NCBI GenBank assembly: GCA_964463695.1
Contig: CAYXCZ010000022.1
Span: 1 to 64,000 of the forward strand
Direction: 5' to 3'
Length of the DNA: 64,000 bases
From: JALNZU01 sp964463695
GTDB taxonomy: Bacteria > Bacteroidota > Bacteroidia > Bacteroidales > F082
Every line of letters begins with the position of its first letter. The first letter of the stretch is position 1. Shown here one piece after another: positions 44,109 through 53,010 of the stretch. The translations under genes and the position numbers were made by a program. Under the pieces are notes generated by a model that was not told the origin of the DNA, searched no databases, and worked only from the letters and a program-made list of their open reading frames with translations.

Positions 44109-44897
44109 TTATTTTACCAGTTGGCCATCTACTTTGATATCGCCCAATGGGTAGAAAGGAAACATATTTTCTTCCATCCATTTGTTTGAATCAGTTGGTG
44201 TCATTTTCCATCCGGAATTGCAATTTGAGACAATCTCAACAAATGAAAGGCCTGGTTTTCCATCACGTTGGTTTTCAAATGCTTTTTTGATCGCTTTTTT
44301 TGCTCTTCTAACTGCAGCTGGGGTATGTACAGCCTGACGGCTAACAAAATAAGTGCCCGGTAGCTGAGCTATTAGTTCTGTCATCTTCAATGGGTTACCC
44401 ATAGTTTCTACTTCCCTTCCATAGGGCGAAGTAGAAGATTTCATTCCAGGTAACGTAGTTGGAGCCATTTGACCACCCGTCATCCCATAGATACCGTTAT
44501 TCACAAAAATGATAACGATTTTTTCTCCTCTGTTACAAGCATGTATTGTTTCTGCAGTTCCGATTGCAGCAAGGTCGCCATCACCTTGATAGGTGAAAAC
44601 TATACGATCAGGCCAAACACGTTTTATACCGGTTGCAACGGCAGGTGCTCTTCCATGGGCAGCTTGTGTCATGTCAATGTTCATGAATTCGTATGCAAGC
44701 ACCGAACAACCAACAGGTGCAACTCCAATAGTAATTTCGTCAAGATTCAATTCTTCCAGAACTTCCATTGTAATCCGATGCGCTGTTCCGTGACCACAAC
44801 CCGGGCAATAGCTCAGGCTTTTGTCGGTCATCAAATCTGTCTTTTTATAGACTAGATTCTCAGGTTTAATAATATCTTCGAGTGTTATTGTTGACAT
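44109..44897 (-). CDS. 2-oxoacid:ferredoxin oxidoreductase, beta subunit (TPP-binding)
   Basis: The 262-residue product has the thiamine-pyrophosphate fold: SYCPGCGHGTAHR near the N-terminus, the TPP/Mg motif GDGDLAAIGTAETIHACNRG ending in NNGIYGMTGGQMAPTT, and a C-terminal CNSGW segment. It carries the TPP that decarboxylates the 2-oxoacid. It lies 4 nt from alpha and 25 nt from gamma. Family resemblance is to VOR/KOR-type enzymes rather than pyruvate oxidoreductase. Substrate (branched-chain 2-oxoacid or 2-oxoglutarate) cannot be settled by eye. Confidence 0.94.
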   Translation of the reverse strand: MSTITLEDIIKPENLVYKKTDLMTDKSLSYCPGCGHGTAHRITMEVLEELNLDEITIGVAPVGCSVLAYEFMNIDMTQAAHGRAPAVATGIKRVWPDRIVFTYQGDGDLAAIGTAETIHACNRGEKIVIIFVNNGIYGMTGGQMAPTTLPGMKSSTSPYGREVETMGNPLKMTELIAQLPGTYFVSRQAVHTPAAVRRAKKAIKKAFENQRDGKPGLSFVEIVSNCNSGWKMTPTDSNKWMEENMFPFYPLGDIKVDGQLVK

Positions 44898-44901
44898 CTG
44901 A

Positions 44902-45987
44902 TTATTCTTTTATAATTTTTTCTTCCATAGCATGTAATACTTCTTCAGGTGAATGAACTATTCCACCATACCGCCCGTAATGTTCAACTTTGGCGCAGCC
45001 TTTTACCGAAAGCATCACGTCTTCAACCATTTGGCCTGCACTCATCTCAACAGCGAGCCAGCCTTTTACGCCTTTTTTGCATAATTCGGCCATCTCTTTT
45101 CCTGGGAATGGATATAGAGAGATCAGGCGAAACAATCCTGCCTTGATTCCTTTTGCTCTTGCAAGTTGAACGGCTTTTTGAGCAATACGTGCACTCGAGC
45201 CATAGGCAACAAAAATATATTCTGCATCATCACAGTCTATTAACTCATAACGAACTTCATTTTCCGAAATCGTTTTGTATTTAGCCTGCAGATGGTGATT
45301 GTGTTCTTCCATTTTGTGGCTGTCCAAATCGAGTGAGGTTATGATTCTGCGCTCAGTACCTCTTTTCTTTCCTGTTGTAGCCCATGGGTAATTTGCAATA
45401 ATTTCCTCTTCAGTCATTCGGGGAATGGGATCAAAGAGTTCAACCTTTTCCATCATCTGTCCAATTACCCCATCGGAGAGTATCAAAACTGCGATACGGT
45501 ATTTGAAAGCTAATTCAAAGCCAAGTTTCACAAAATCAGACATTTCCTGAACCGATGCAGGAGCAAGAACTATTTGACGATAGTCACCATGTCCACCACC
45601 TTTGGTGCTTTGAAAATAATCGGCTTGCGAAGGTTGAATTGTTCCAAGTCCCGGACCACCACGTACAACGTTGGCATAAACGCATGGTAATTCCGAACCG
45701 GCTATATACGATAAACCTTCTTGTTTAAGGCTGATACCCGGAGAAGAGGATGAAGTCATTACCTTTTTACCTGCTCCGGCTGCACCATAAACCATATTTA
45801 TTGCTGCTATTTCACTTTCTGCCTGTAAAACAACCATTCCGGTACGATCATATGGTTTTTCAGCCATCAAATATTCAATAACCTCCGATTGAGGTGTAAT
45901 AGGGTATCCAAAATAAGCATCAGCTCCTGCCCGAATTGCAGCTTCGGCCAACGCTTCATTACCCTTCATTAATTTAAGTTCGCCCAT
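44902..45987 (-). CDS. 2-oxoacid:ferredoxin oxidoreductase, alpha subunit (VorB-like)
   Basis: The start is set at the ATG at 45987 (361 residues, MGELKLMKGNEALAEAAIRA). A frame open from 46134 would overlap the ferredoxin gene for most of 116 bases and add unrelated sequence. Domain I has AGADAYFGYPITPQSEVIEY and TSSSSPGISLKQEGLSYIAG; domain II follows after the LFDPIPRMTEEE link (YIFVAYGSSARIAQKAVQLA; VEMSAGQMVEDV). This is the alpha chain of the VorB/KorA group, which binds the 2-oxoacid with beta. It is placed between the delta ferredoxin gene (31-nt gap) and beta (4-nt gap). Confidence 0.94.
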   Translation of the reverse strand: MGELKLMKGNEALAEAAIRAGADAYFGYPITPQSEVIEYLMAEKPYDRTGMVVLQAESEIAAINMVYGAAGAGKKVMTSSSSPGISLKQEGLSYIAGSELPCVYANVVRGGPGLGTIQPSQADYFQSTKGGGHGDYRQIVLAPASVQEMSDFVKLGFELAFKYRIAVLILSDGVIGQMMEKVELFDPIPRMTEEEIIANYPWATTGKKRGTERRIITSLDLDSHKMEEHNHHLQAKYKTISENEVRYELIDCDDAEYIFVAYGSSARIAQKAVQLARAKGIKAGLFRLISLYPFPGKEMAELCKKGVKGWLAVEMSAGQMVEDVMLSVKGCAKVEHYGRYGGIVHSPEEVLHAMEEKIIKE

Positions 45988-46018
45988 ATTTCTTAATTTT
46001 TTTTGTTGGTTTAATCTG

Positions 46019-46243
46019 TTACAATTTGATTTTGTAAACAGTGATAACTCCATCAGGACAAACGATAGCGCAATTTGCACAACCAATGCATTCATCCGGA
46101 TGTTCCATATAGGCGTAATGATAGCCTTTACCATTCACCTCATTTGCCAATTCGATTACAGAAGTAGGGCAGGCTGGAATACAAACACCGCATCCTTTGC
46201 ACTTCTTTTCATCTACTACAATGGCGCCTCTGACTTTAGCCAT
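46019..46243 (-). CDS. 2-oxoacid:ferredoxin oxidoreductase, delta subunit (2x 4Fe-4S ferredoxin)
   Basis: The 74-residue product has two CxxCxxCxxxC 4Fe-4S motifs, CKGCGVCIPACP and CIGCANCAIVCP, and the arrangement of the delta subunit of four-subunit 2-oxoacid oxidoreductases. It passes electrons from the active site to free ferredoxin. It is the first gene of the operon, with a TAAATTTG box giving a leader of about 29 nt. Confidence 0.95.
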   Translation of the reverse strand: MAKVRGAIVVDEKKCKGCGVCIPACPTSVIELANEVNGKGYHYAYMEHPDECIGCANCAIVCPDGVITVYKIKL

Positions 46244-46275
46244 ATCTCTTTTATTTTTGATTTATTTCAATGATG

Positions 46276-46283
46276 CAAATTTA
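46276..46283 (-). promoter_or_regulatory. -7 box (TAAATTTG) for oxidoreductase operon
   Basis: TAAATTTG on the minus strand lies about 33 nt before the ATG of the delta subunit. Confidence 0.45.
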
Positions 46284-46430
46284 GTTAAAACCCTGCTTTT
46301 AAAGGTTAGCTAAGGTGTCTATTTGCCTGAAATTATGTAATTTATAATTAGTTTAAATAATTTTCAGTCTTTGTTTCTTTAATTATTTTTTGTTAAATTG
46401 TTAGCCATTTTCGGAACCGTAATTCTTGCA

Positions 46431-47750
46431 TTATTGAGTTGGATGGTCGAGATGGAATTGCTTCAACCGGTCCTCCAAATCTGTAAATTGGGTTCTTTTT
46501 ATTAGCGATGTGCATGCCCTTATACCTTCATGTCGCTCACTGCCTGTAATATCCAGTGAAATAGCACTAACGCCATAATAAAGCATCTCCTCAAGAAGTT
46601 CAACCCCTGTAAAACCAGGATAGGCATAGGTAAAATAGAAACCGTCAGCAATTGGTTGATCCTCGTCTTTGTCGTACACAATGTTAAATCCGTTATCAGT
46701 GAAAATCTTTTTCATGATATGCGCTTTTTCGCCATACTCTTTCACTTCTTCAACAAAATCAAATTTACCTTCATTAGCTGCTTTCAAAATAGCTGTCAGT
46801 CCATATTGGGCTGAGTGTGAAGTGCCTGAACTTAAAGGGTATAAGGTTCCAAAAATCATGGTATATCCAAACTGATCATTTGGATAGAATCGTTTAAGGT
46901 CAGGGAAATGTGATTGGTACATGACATCAGAAATTACCATCATCCCAATACGTTCGCCTGCATAACTGAATGCTTTTGAACTGGAAATGAATAATATGTA
47001 TTTATCAGTGTAATTGGCAACCGATGGCTGATAAGGAGGCTGACCTGGTTTGCTGAAATCCTGCCGGAAGTCCATACCAAAATATGCCAAATCTTCCATG
47101 ATGACAATATCATACTCATTTGCAAGGTCACCAATGATTTTGAGCTCTTTTTCAGTGAAACAAATCCATGATGGGTTGTTAGGATTGCTATATAAAATAG
47201 AGTGGATGTGCCCCTTATCGAGGTAGGATTTCAATTTGTCGTGCAATTTGTCGCCACGAAAATTATAAACATCAAAACTTTCAAATGGAAGGTTTAGCAC
47301 TTTATGTTGTTGCTTATGAACAGGAAAGCCCGGGTCGATAAAAAGTGTTGTGTTACGCTTTGCGTAAATGCGGCTAAGTGTGAGGAAGCTTGCAAATCCG
47401 CCCTGCATTGAGCCAACAGTTGGGATGCATCCTTCAGCGCTGACATCGATATTCATAAACAATTTTACAAATCGGCTGATCTCCTTTTTAAGAGGGGCAA
47501 TACCATGAATATCTGGGTAAATAGCTGCAACTCCATTTCGAAGTGCTTCAATTTGGCCATCTACTCCTGCCTGAGCTGGCGGCAAACCGGGTATTCCCAT
47601 CTCCATCCTGATGAACTTTTGTCCAGTATCTTGTTCAATGTTGTCAATAAGTTTTTTTATTTCTCTGATGGAGGCTCTGCCAATATTAGCGATGCCACTT
47701 TCTTTGATTTTTGAATGAACGATGGAATAATCAATGGGTGTAATTCTCAT
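46431..47750 (-). CDS. PLP-dependent class I/II aminotransferase
   Basis: A 439-residue fold-type I aminotransferase. The Schiff-base lysine is K259 in FISSSKAFSYAGERIG; D220 in IVIMEDLAYFGMDF contacts the PLP pyridine nitrogen; SNPNNPSW carries the conserved Asn. It belongs to the broad aspartate/alanine aminotransferase group; the actual amino donor is not predictable. Position directly upstream of the 2-oxoacid oxidoreductase operon on the same strand suggests it makes the 2-oxoacid substrate (inference). It has its own TATATTTG box about 60 nt upstream, so it is probably a separate transcript. Confidence 0.92.
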   Translation of the reverse strand: MRITPIDYSIVHSKIKESGIANIGRASIREIKKLIDNIEQDTGQKFIRMEMGIPGLPPAQAGVDGQIEALRNGVAAIYPDIHGIAPLKKEISRFVKLFMNIDVSAEGCIPTVGSMQGGFASFLTLSRIYAKRNTTLFIDPGFPVHKQQHKVLNLPFESFDVYNFRGDKLHDKLKSYLDKGHIHSILYSNPNNPSWICFTEKELKIIGDLANEYDIVIMEDLAYFGMDFRQDFSKPGQPPYQPSVANYTDKYILFISSSKAFSYAGERIGMMVISDVMYQSHFPDLKRFYPNDQFGYTMIFGTLYPLSSGTSHSAQYGLTAILKAANEGKFDFVEEVKEYGEKAHIMKKIFTDNGFNIVYDKDEDQPIADGFYFTYAYPGFTGVELLEEMLYYGVSAISLDITGSERHEGIRACTSLIKRTQFTDLEDRLKQFHLDHPTQ

Positions 47751-47814
47751 GATATATTTATTTTGCTTGTTGTGAGTGTTTTAGCGTAAAACAACTCTGT
47801 TGTTAGCATTTGCA

Positions 47815-47822
47815 CAAATATA
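47815..47822 (-). promoter_or_regulatory. -7 box (TATATTTG) for aminotransferase gene
   Basis: TATATTTG on the minus strand predicts a leader of about 60 nt, longer than for most genes here. Confidence 0.4.
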
Positions 47823-47947
47823 ATAAAAAGAATTTTAATAGCGCAAACGATTGCACAATTTCAATAATTTAGAATGATTATTGCTGCAAGCATCAGAAAA
47901 TGATGCTTTGAACAGGCCGAATTTCGTTATTTAATCTGGCTTAAAGA

Positions 47948-48637
47948 TTATTTTCGCTTTGGAGATGAGATACTTAACAAAACACCAAGGGCTATACCTA
48001 GTAATGCGGCAAAAAGTACTTGCAGCTGTTCAGGCAATAAAAAGGTAATGGTGTGCGCTGGAATCCAGAAAAAAGGTATCGTTTTTTTAAAAACAAAATT
48101 CCATTGTCTGTCCCAATCCAATTCGTTAAAAATCTTTCTGAATGCGATTGGTTGCAAAAGCGCTTTCAATTTTCCATCGTTGGCAACAATATGTATATCG
48201 GTGATTTTATGAAGTGTCATCATCACAGGGGCATAAATCAGATTCATTGCTGCGCTGATGCTGAATGCAATACCTACTTTTGAAAAAGAAAAACTTTCTT
48301 TCATTACTGCGCCGGCATGTTGAAAACCAAGGTATTCCAGAAATACTGGAGTGCCGGTTGCGAAAATTACGAAAGCCATTTTTATTGTAAGTCCAAGAAA
48401 GCCCCAAACAACTGCCCTTGGAAGTAGACCAAATCCTTTTGTGTTGTATACGCCTGAACGAATGCGTAATGCTATTGACTCGCCCAAGGTGGCAAGAACT
48501 GCAAATTTTATAAAACTCATCCACATTCCGTGGTCTCTGTTAAAACTATTATATGTTTCGGCCACAGAAGGTATGAATACAAAACAAAGTATGATAGCTA
48601 CACTGACAAGAATCAAAATGAGGTCACTTCTTTTCAT
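47948..48637 (-). CDS. Multi-pass membrane protein, possibly Mpv17-like
   Basis: From the ATG at 48637 the product has 229 residues with about five or six hydrophobic segments; a longer frame from 48676 would overlap the upstream synthetase by 29 bp. The C-terminal text WDRQWNFVFKKTIPFFWIPA followed by a membrane helix (LFAALLGIALGVLLSISSP) resembles the Trp-rich end of Mpv17/PMP22-type proteins, but this is tentative. It is 10 nt after the ADP-forming synthetase gene and is likely cotranscribed with it. No transport function can be assigned. Confidence 0.7.
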   Translation of the reverse strand: MKRSDLILILVSVAIILCFVFIPSVAETYNSFNRDHGMWMSFIKFAVLATLGESIALRIRSGVYNTKGFGLLPRAVVWGFLGLTIKMAFVIFATGTPVFLEYLGFQHAGAVMKESFSFSKVGIAFSISAAMNLIYAPVMMTLHKITDIHIVANDGKLKALLQPIAFRKIFNELDWDRQWNFVFKKTIPFFWIPAHTITFLLPEQLQVLFAALLGIALGVLLSISSPKRK

Positions 48638-48647
48638 TGGTAAGGAA

Positions 48648-50705
48648 TTATTTTTCAATTCTAATTCGCGCATCAACAGCTACAACTTGTTTTTCATCTC
48701 CTAATAAAGGGTTGAGATCCATTTCTGCAATTTCCGGAGCTGTCTCAACCAATGCTGAGAGGCGTGTAATAATTTCCGCAAATGCTTCAATATGAATAGG
48801 TTTCTGACCTCTTATTCCTTGTAGAAGAGGAAAGCTTTTTAGTCTGTGAATCATTTGATTTGCAGTTGTTAAATCCACCGGAGCCAATTCGGAGGAAACG
48901 TCTTTTAAAACTTCAATAAAAATTCCTCCTAAACCACAAAGTATCATATGACCGAAAAGTCCTTCTCGTTTAACTCCGGCAAAAAGCTCCATGCCTGACA
49001 ACATTGGCTGAATCAAAATCCCAGTCGTATCTTTGATTTTTATCATTCGCTCAAATTCAACCTTTGCCTGAATTTCATCTTTGATATTCAGGACCACACC
49101 TCCAACATCTGATTTATGTAATGGCCCGATTACTTTCATTACAACAGGAAATCCAAGCCTTAAGGATTCATTTTGAGCTTGTTCTGCTGTAGTAACTACA
49201 GCTTCACCTGCTCGGTGAATTCCTGCAGCGTCCAAAAGTGACTGAATTTTTATAGGATCAAGATATCCTTCATCAGCGTTATCAATCACCTGTCGGATTT
49301 TTATTACATCGACTTTAATGCCATATTTTGCAGTTGCTTGCGGCTGAGGACTATGATATACTTTAGCAATTGCCTGACCTAAAATGGCTTCGTCAGGAAA
49401 GTTTATCCTGTTTTTTGAAAGGAAAAAGGCAACCTCATCAGCGGCAGTAAGAATGGATGGTAATACAGGATAAATAGGTTTTTTACATGATTTCATTTTT
49501 TCATCCAAAACCGTATAGACATCGAATATTTCAACGAGACCAGGTGTTCCAAAAATAACAACCATAGCATCAATATGATGAAAATCATTCTCGACCGCAT
49601 CGATTATTGTTCCCAGTTGATCTGCAGTTCCAGTAGCCAGAAAATCAATGGGGTTGGCAACTGAAGATCCGGGAAAAAGCTTTTCTTTGAGAAGTTCAGC
49701 TGCAGTTCCGGAAATGTGAGGGACCTCCATTTTGCCTGATGAAAGCGCATCGGTAAGCATAACTGCAGGCCCTCCTGCATGCGTGATGATTGCAATATTT
49801 CTACCTTTTAAAGGAGGATGCATAAAGACAGAAGCGACGGCAATGAGGTCCTCTCTGCCATAGCATCTGACGATACCTGCTTTTCTGAAAAGAGCATCAA
49901 CAGCAAGATCCGGACTTGCCAAGGCACCAGTATGTGAAGATGCTGCCCGACTGCCTGCCTCACTTGATCCTGCCTTTATTGCAGCTATTTTACAGCCTTT
50001 TTTAATAAGTGAGGAGGCATGTTTTAGAAGCATTTCGGGATTAGAGATGGTCTCAAGATAAAGGAGCTTAATTTTGGAGTCTATCGCATGATCGAAGTTC
50101 TCATCCATATATTTCAGTATCTCTTCGATGCCCATCTGGGCTGAGTTTCCGACAGAATACACATTGGAAAAACTTAATCCTTTCGGGATTCCGGCTTCCA
50201 TAATAAAGCATGCCGTTGCTCCTGATCCTGAGATAAAATCACAACCTTTTGATGTAAGATTTGGAATCGGGTAAGTGAAAATGCTGTGATGCTGCGGTGT
50301 TAAAATACCTACACAGTTTGGCCCAATCAATGAGCCTCCAACGGCATTGACAGCTTTCACGATTCTATCTTCCAAAGCTTTGCCTTCGTTGCTTTCTTCA
50401 CTGAATCCGGCAGAAAGAATTATGAAAGCCCTTGTTTTATTTTGGAGAATAAGTTGATCAACAAGGTCGGGGATGTATTTGGCAGCAATTGCAATTACAG
50501 CAAGATCAGCAGTTGGCATTCCTTCAGGACTGGCAAAACCTGCAATACCTTGAACGAGTGTCTCTTTTGGATTCAAGACATATAGTTTGCCCGCAAATTC
50601 ACCGTCAATAATATTTTTAAGGACTTTGCCACCAGGTTTCGATGTGTCGTTCGAACCACCAACAACAACAATACTTTCTGGATGCGTGAGCTGCCTTGTA
50701 ATCAT
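48648..50705 (-). CDS. ADP-forming acetyl/acyl-CoA synthetase, fused alpha-beta
   Basis: A 685-residue single-chain enzyme. The N-terminal CoA-binding and ligase halves (IVVVGGSNDTSKPGGKVLKN; GPNCVGILTP; AASSHTGALASPDLAVDALF with the conserved His) correspond to the alpha subunit. The C-terminal ATP-grasp part from about 470 (VKIRQVID... LGFPVVMKVIGPLHKSDVGG; LIQPMLSGMELFAGVKREGL; MDLNPLL) corresponds to beta. It turns acyl-CoA, ADP and phosphate into acid, CoA and ATP by a phosphohistidine relay. This gives substrate-level ATP from the product of the neighbouring 2-oxoacid oxidoreductase (inference from context). Confidence 0.93.
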   Translation of the reverse strand: MITRQLTHPESIVVVGGSNDTSKPGGKVLKNIIDGEFAGKLYVLNPKETLVQGIAGFASPEGMPTADLAVIAIAAKYIPDLVDQLILQNKTRAFIILSAGFSEESNEGKALEDRIVKAVNAVGGSLIGPNCVGILTPQHHSIFTYPIPNLTSKGCDFISGSGATACFIMEAGIPKGLSFSNVYSVGNSAQMGIEEILKYMDENFDHAIDSKIKLLYLETISNPEMLLKHASSLIKKGCKIAAIKAGSSEAGSRAASSHTGALASPDLAVDALFRKAGIVRCYGREDLIAVASVFMHPPLKGRNIAIITHAGGPAVMLTDALSSGKMEVPHISGTAAELLKEKLFPGSSVANPIDFLATGTADQLGTIIDAVENDFHHIDAMVVIFGTPGLVEIFDVYTVLDEKMKSCKKPIYPVLPSILTAADEVAFFLSKNRINFPDEAILGQAIAKVYHSPQPQATAKYGIKVDVIKIRQVIDNADEGYLDPIKIQSLLDAAGIHRAGEAVVTTAEQAQNESLRLGFPVVMKVIGPLHKSDVGGVVLNIKDEIQAKVEFERMIKIKDTTGILIQPMLSGMELFAGVKREGLFGHMILCGLGGIFIEVLKDVSSELAPVDLTTANQMIHRLKSFPLLQGIRGQKPIHIEAFAEIITRLSALVETAPEIAEMDLNPLLGDEKQVVAVDARIRIEK

Positions 50706-50804
50706 ATGAATTAGAATTACTGTTTATAAATTAACAATGAATTCGGCAAAATTAGGAAATTGCGGTGATGCATTCTACAATCATCAAAATTTAGAATGAA
50801 TAAA

Positions 50805-50830
50805 AAAAGCAGGCTTAAAAACCTGCTTTC
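50805..50830 (-). terminator. Intrinsic terminator after DhaL-DegV gene
   Basis: An 8-bp stem AAAGCAGG (50806-50813) / CCTGCTTT (50822-50829) with an 8-nt loop; the minus strand ends in a T-run (50802-50808). Confidence 0.88.
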
Positions 50831-50848
50831 TCATAATATTTTTGAATA

Positions 50849-52642
50849 TTACTTTAGTAGAACAGAAAGAGCAACAACGCCTGTACCAACATTCGCTGCA
50901 AGAACAGGTGAAGCCTGGTTTATAAAAACCGGTTTTTGGCCTGTAATAGCTTCCATTTGGGTAGCATACCACTGAGCACTCACCAGATTATCGGAGTGAG
51001 TGATAGCATATCCCCAAACTGGGTTTTCGCCAATGAAACGTTTCATCTCATTCATTACCATAATCATACTTGATTTTTCGGAAAAAGGTTTCCCGAAAAC
51101 TTCAGTCTTGCCATGGTTCATTACTTCAACTATTGGCTTGATACCTAAGAGTTTGCCTAACAGACCTTTCGACTGACTTACCCTGCCACTTCTAACCATG
51201 AATTTCATAGTCTTGGAGGTTACTAAAACCTTCGATTTTTCTGTCCAGGTTGCTGTCTTTGAAACGATATCGTCATGACTCTCACCATTTGCAATGGCTT
51301 CAGCAGCTCGTAAAACGACGAGTCCGAGAGCACTGCTTAGTCTTTTGCTGTCGACAACAGATATTTTCTTTTTGGATTCTTCCATTGCCTTGCGCGAAGC
51401 GTTGAGGCTGTTTTGCCAGGTGCCGCTCATGCCGGATGAAATGTGGATTCCAATTATGGAATCAAAGTGGGATGACATGTAGTTGTATCTATTGACAAAT
51501 TCAGGGAAGGTAGGCTGAGCACTTGTTGGATGAATTTTTGAGGTTTCTAGCTTTTTGAAAAACTGCTCAGGTTGAATCGTGATTCTATCGATATAAAACT
51601 CTTCTCCGAAATGAACTGTTAATGGTACAATTTGAATCTGATATTTTTCCTGAAGATCATTAGGGATATCGCATGTAGAATCGGTGAGCAGACCAATAGG
51701 ATATTTTCTGTTTGATGCGATATCATTTTGCATCACCATATCATCTACCTTCTTATAGGTAATGGTACCCAGTGTAGCAATGTCTTCAAATAGTTTCCAG
51801 GGTTGATCAGTATGAATATGAATACGCATCTTTGTTGGGGAACCAGCAATTACCATCGAATCACCAAAGTTTTCCATTAAACGAGCAAAATTTTCTCTTT
51901 TCAGGTTTGTACCGGTTATCATTGCCTCAGTGCAAAAGCGAAATGTAATATCATCATGGCTGATTGCATCAACTGCTTCCTCAATTTCCAGCGCATTGGT
52001 ATCGATATGAACTTCAAGCTGTCCGTTTTTAAAATAGTCGAACATGCCTTCAAGAAATACAACAAAACCTTTTGCTCCGGCATCAACGACGCCTGCTTTT
52101 GCAAGAACTGCCATTTTACTGGTGGTGCTGTTTAATGATTCCACCGCCTTCATCAGTCCATCGAGCAACATTTTGATAAAATCCTCAAAATGATCTTTTA
52201 ACTGATAAATGTATTCAGCCCAATCCTTTATAACAGAAATCATCGTTCCTTCCATAGGGTTGGCTATGGCTTCATAGGCATAGCGGACTGCATTTTTCAT
52301 GTATTCAGCAAAAGCGCTTGCCGATAATGTTTCTTCTTCTTTAATTTCATTACTGAAACCGTAAAGAAACTGCGCGAATATAATTCCGGAATTACCCCTG
52401 GCTCCTGTAAGCGCTGCATCTGCAAGTGCTACTGCTGTTAGCTTCAGGTTTGGTTGAGGTTGCGCTGCATTGACAATACTGCGCATTGTTGATGCTAAAT
52501 TGGTTCCGGTATCAGCATCGGCAACCGGAAATACGTTGATTTTATTAAGCAATTGTTGGTTTTCGAAAATACGCTGAGCGCCGGCTACAAAACTGTTATA
52601 CAATTGAATGCCATTAATTTCAGTGATTTTGATTTTTTCCAA
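50849..52642 (-). CDS. DhaL (DAK2) plus DegV fusion protein, fatty-acid-kinase-like
   Basis: The 597-residue product joins two families. Residues about 1-210 form a DhaL/DAK2 nucleotide-binding domain with FPVADADTGTNLASTM and GARGNSGIIFAQFLYGFSNE. A middle domain follows (FRFCTEAMITGTNL, RIHIHTDQPWKLFEDI), as in FakA. Residues about 315-597 form a DegV fatty-acid-binding domain with LTDSTCDIPNDL, HPTSAQPTFPEF, IHISSGMSGTWQNSL and FMVRSGRVS. In Firmicutes FakA and FakB are separate proteins that phosphorylate exogenous fatty acids; here kinase and lipid carrier seem to be one chain. Role as acyl-phosphate maker is inferred. It is a single-gene unit between promoter and terminator. Confidence 0.92.
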   Translation of the reverse strand: MEKIKITEINGIQLYNSFVAGAQRIFENQQLLNKINVFPVADADTGTNLASTMRSIVNAAQPQPNLKLTAVALADAALTGARGNSGIIFAQFLYGFSNEIKEEETLSASAFAEYMKNAVRYAYEAIANPMEGTMISVIKDWAEYIYQLKDHFEDFIKMLLDGLMKAVESLNSTTSKMAVLAKAGVVDAGAKGFVVFLEGMFDYFKNGQLEVHIDTNALEIEEAVDAISHDDITFRFCTEAMITGTNLKRENFARLMENFGDSMVIAGSPTKMRIHIHTDQPWKLFEDIATLGTITYKKVDDMVMQNDIASNRKYPIGLLTDSTCDIPNDLQEKYQIQIVPLTVHFGEEFYIDRITIQPEQFFKKLETSKIHPTSAQPTFPEFVNRYNYMSSHFDSIIGIHISSGMSGTWQNSLNASRKAMEESKKKISVVDSKRLSSALGLVVLRAAEAIANGESHDDIVSKTATWTEKSKVLVTSKTMKFMVRSGRVSQSKGLLGKLLGIKPIVEVMNHGKTEVFGKPFSEKSSMIMVMNEMKRFIGENPVWGYAITHSDNLVSAQWYATQMEAITGQKPVFINQASPVLAANVGTGVVALSVLLK

Positions 52643-52680
52643 AGCTGTAATTTTTAAGTAATTATTTACAAAAGCCCGTG

Positions 52681-52688
52681 CAAATATA
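52681..52688 (-). promoter_or_regulatory. -7 box (TATATTTG) for DhaL-DegV gene
   Basis: TATATTTG on the minus strand predicts a leader of about 35 nt before the ATG at 52642. Confidence 0.45.
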
Positions 52689-52969
52689 AATAATACCTGT
52701 TACAAACCACCAGACACGGTTTACCTGAACTGAGATTTAACATGCGAAAATAATTTAAAATAATGATAATGAGATTATTATATAATGATTGGGAGGGTTG
52801 CATTGTTGATAACTTTTTTTTATGAATGCATTTTTAAAATGTTAATTGTTTAACAATAGACTTTATGTATTTGCAATTCAAAACAATATCAGTTTTTGGT
52901 TGTTTAGAGGAATGGAATTTTATTGTTTGCTATAATAGCTGTAAGCTAATGATCTTTTGCTATTTTCAA

Positions 52970-52977
52970 TATCTTTG
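52970..52977 (+). promoter_or_regulatory. -7 box (TATCTTTG) for AsmA-like gene, decides start
   Basis: TATCTTTG lies downstream of the TTG at 52957 and 33 nt upstream of the ATG at 53011. Transcription from this box cannot include the TTG, so the ATG is preferred. Confidence 0.5.
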
Positions 52978-53010
52978 TTAAAATCTTTTGAGCATTTTTT
53001 GTCACTTTTT

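Larger units (their letters stand above)
52643..53010. other. Divergent intergenic region
   Basis: The 368-bp AT-rich gap holds the promoter boxes of both flanking genes (minus strand 52681-52688, plus strand 52970-52977). I see no ORF, RNA gene or hairpin that stands out in the rest. Confidence 0.6.

Noticed and set aside
44902..46134. Longer alpha-subunit frame starting at 46134
   Set aside because: The first 49 residues overlap the ferredoxin gene and do not look like the family; the ATG at 45987 gives the normal N-terminus.
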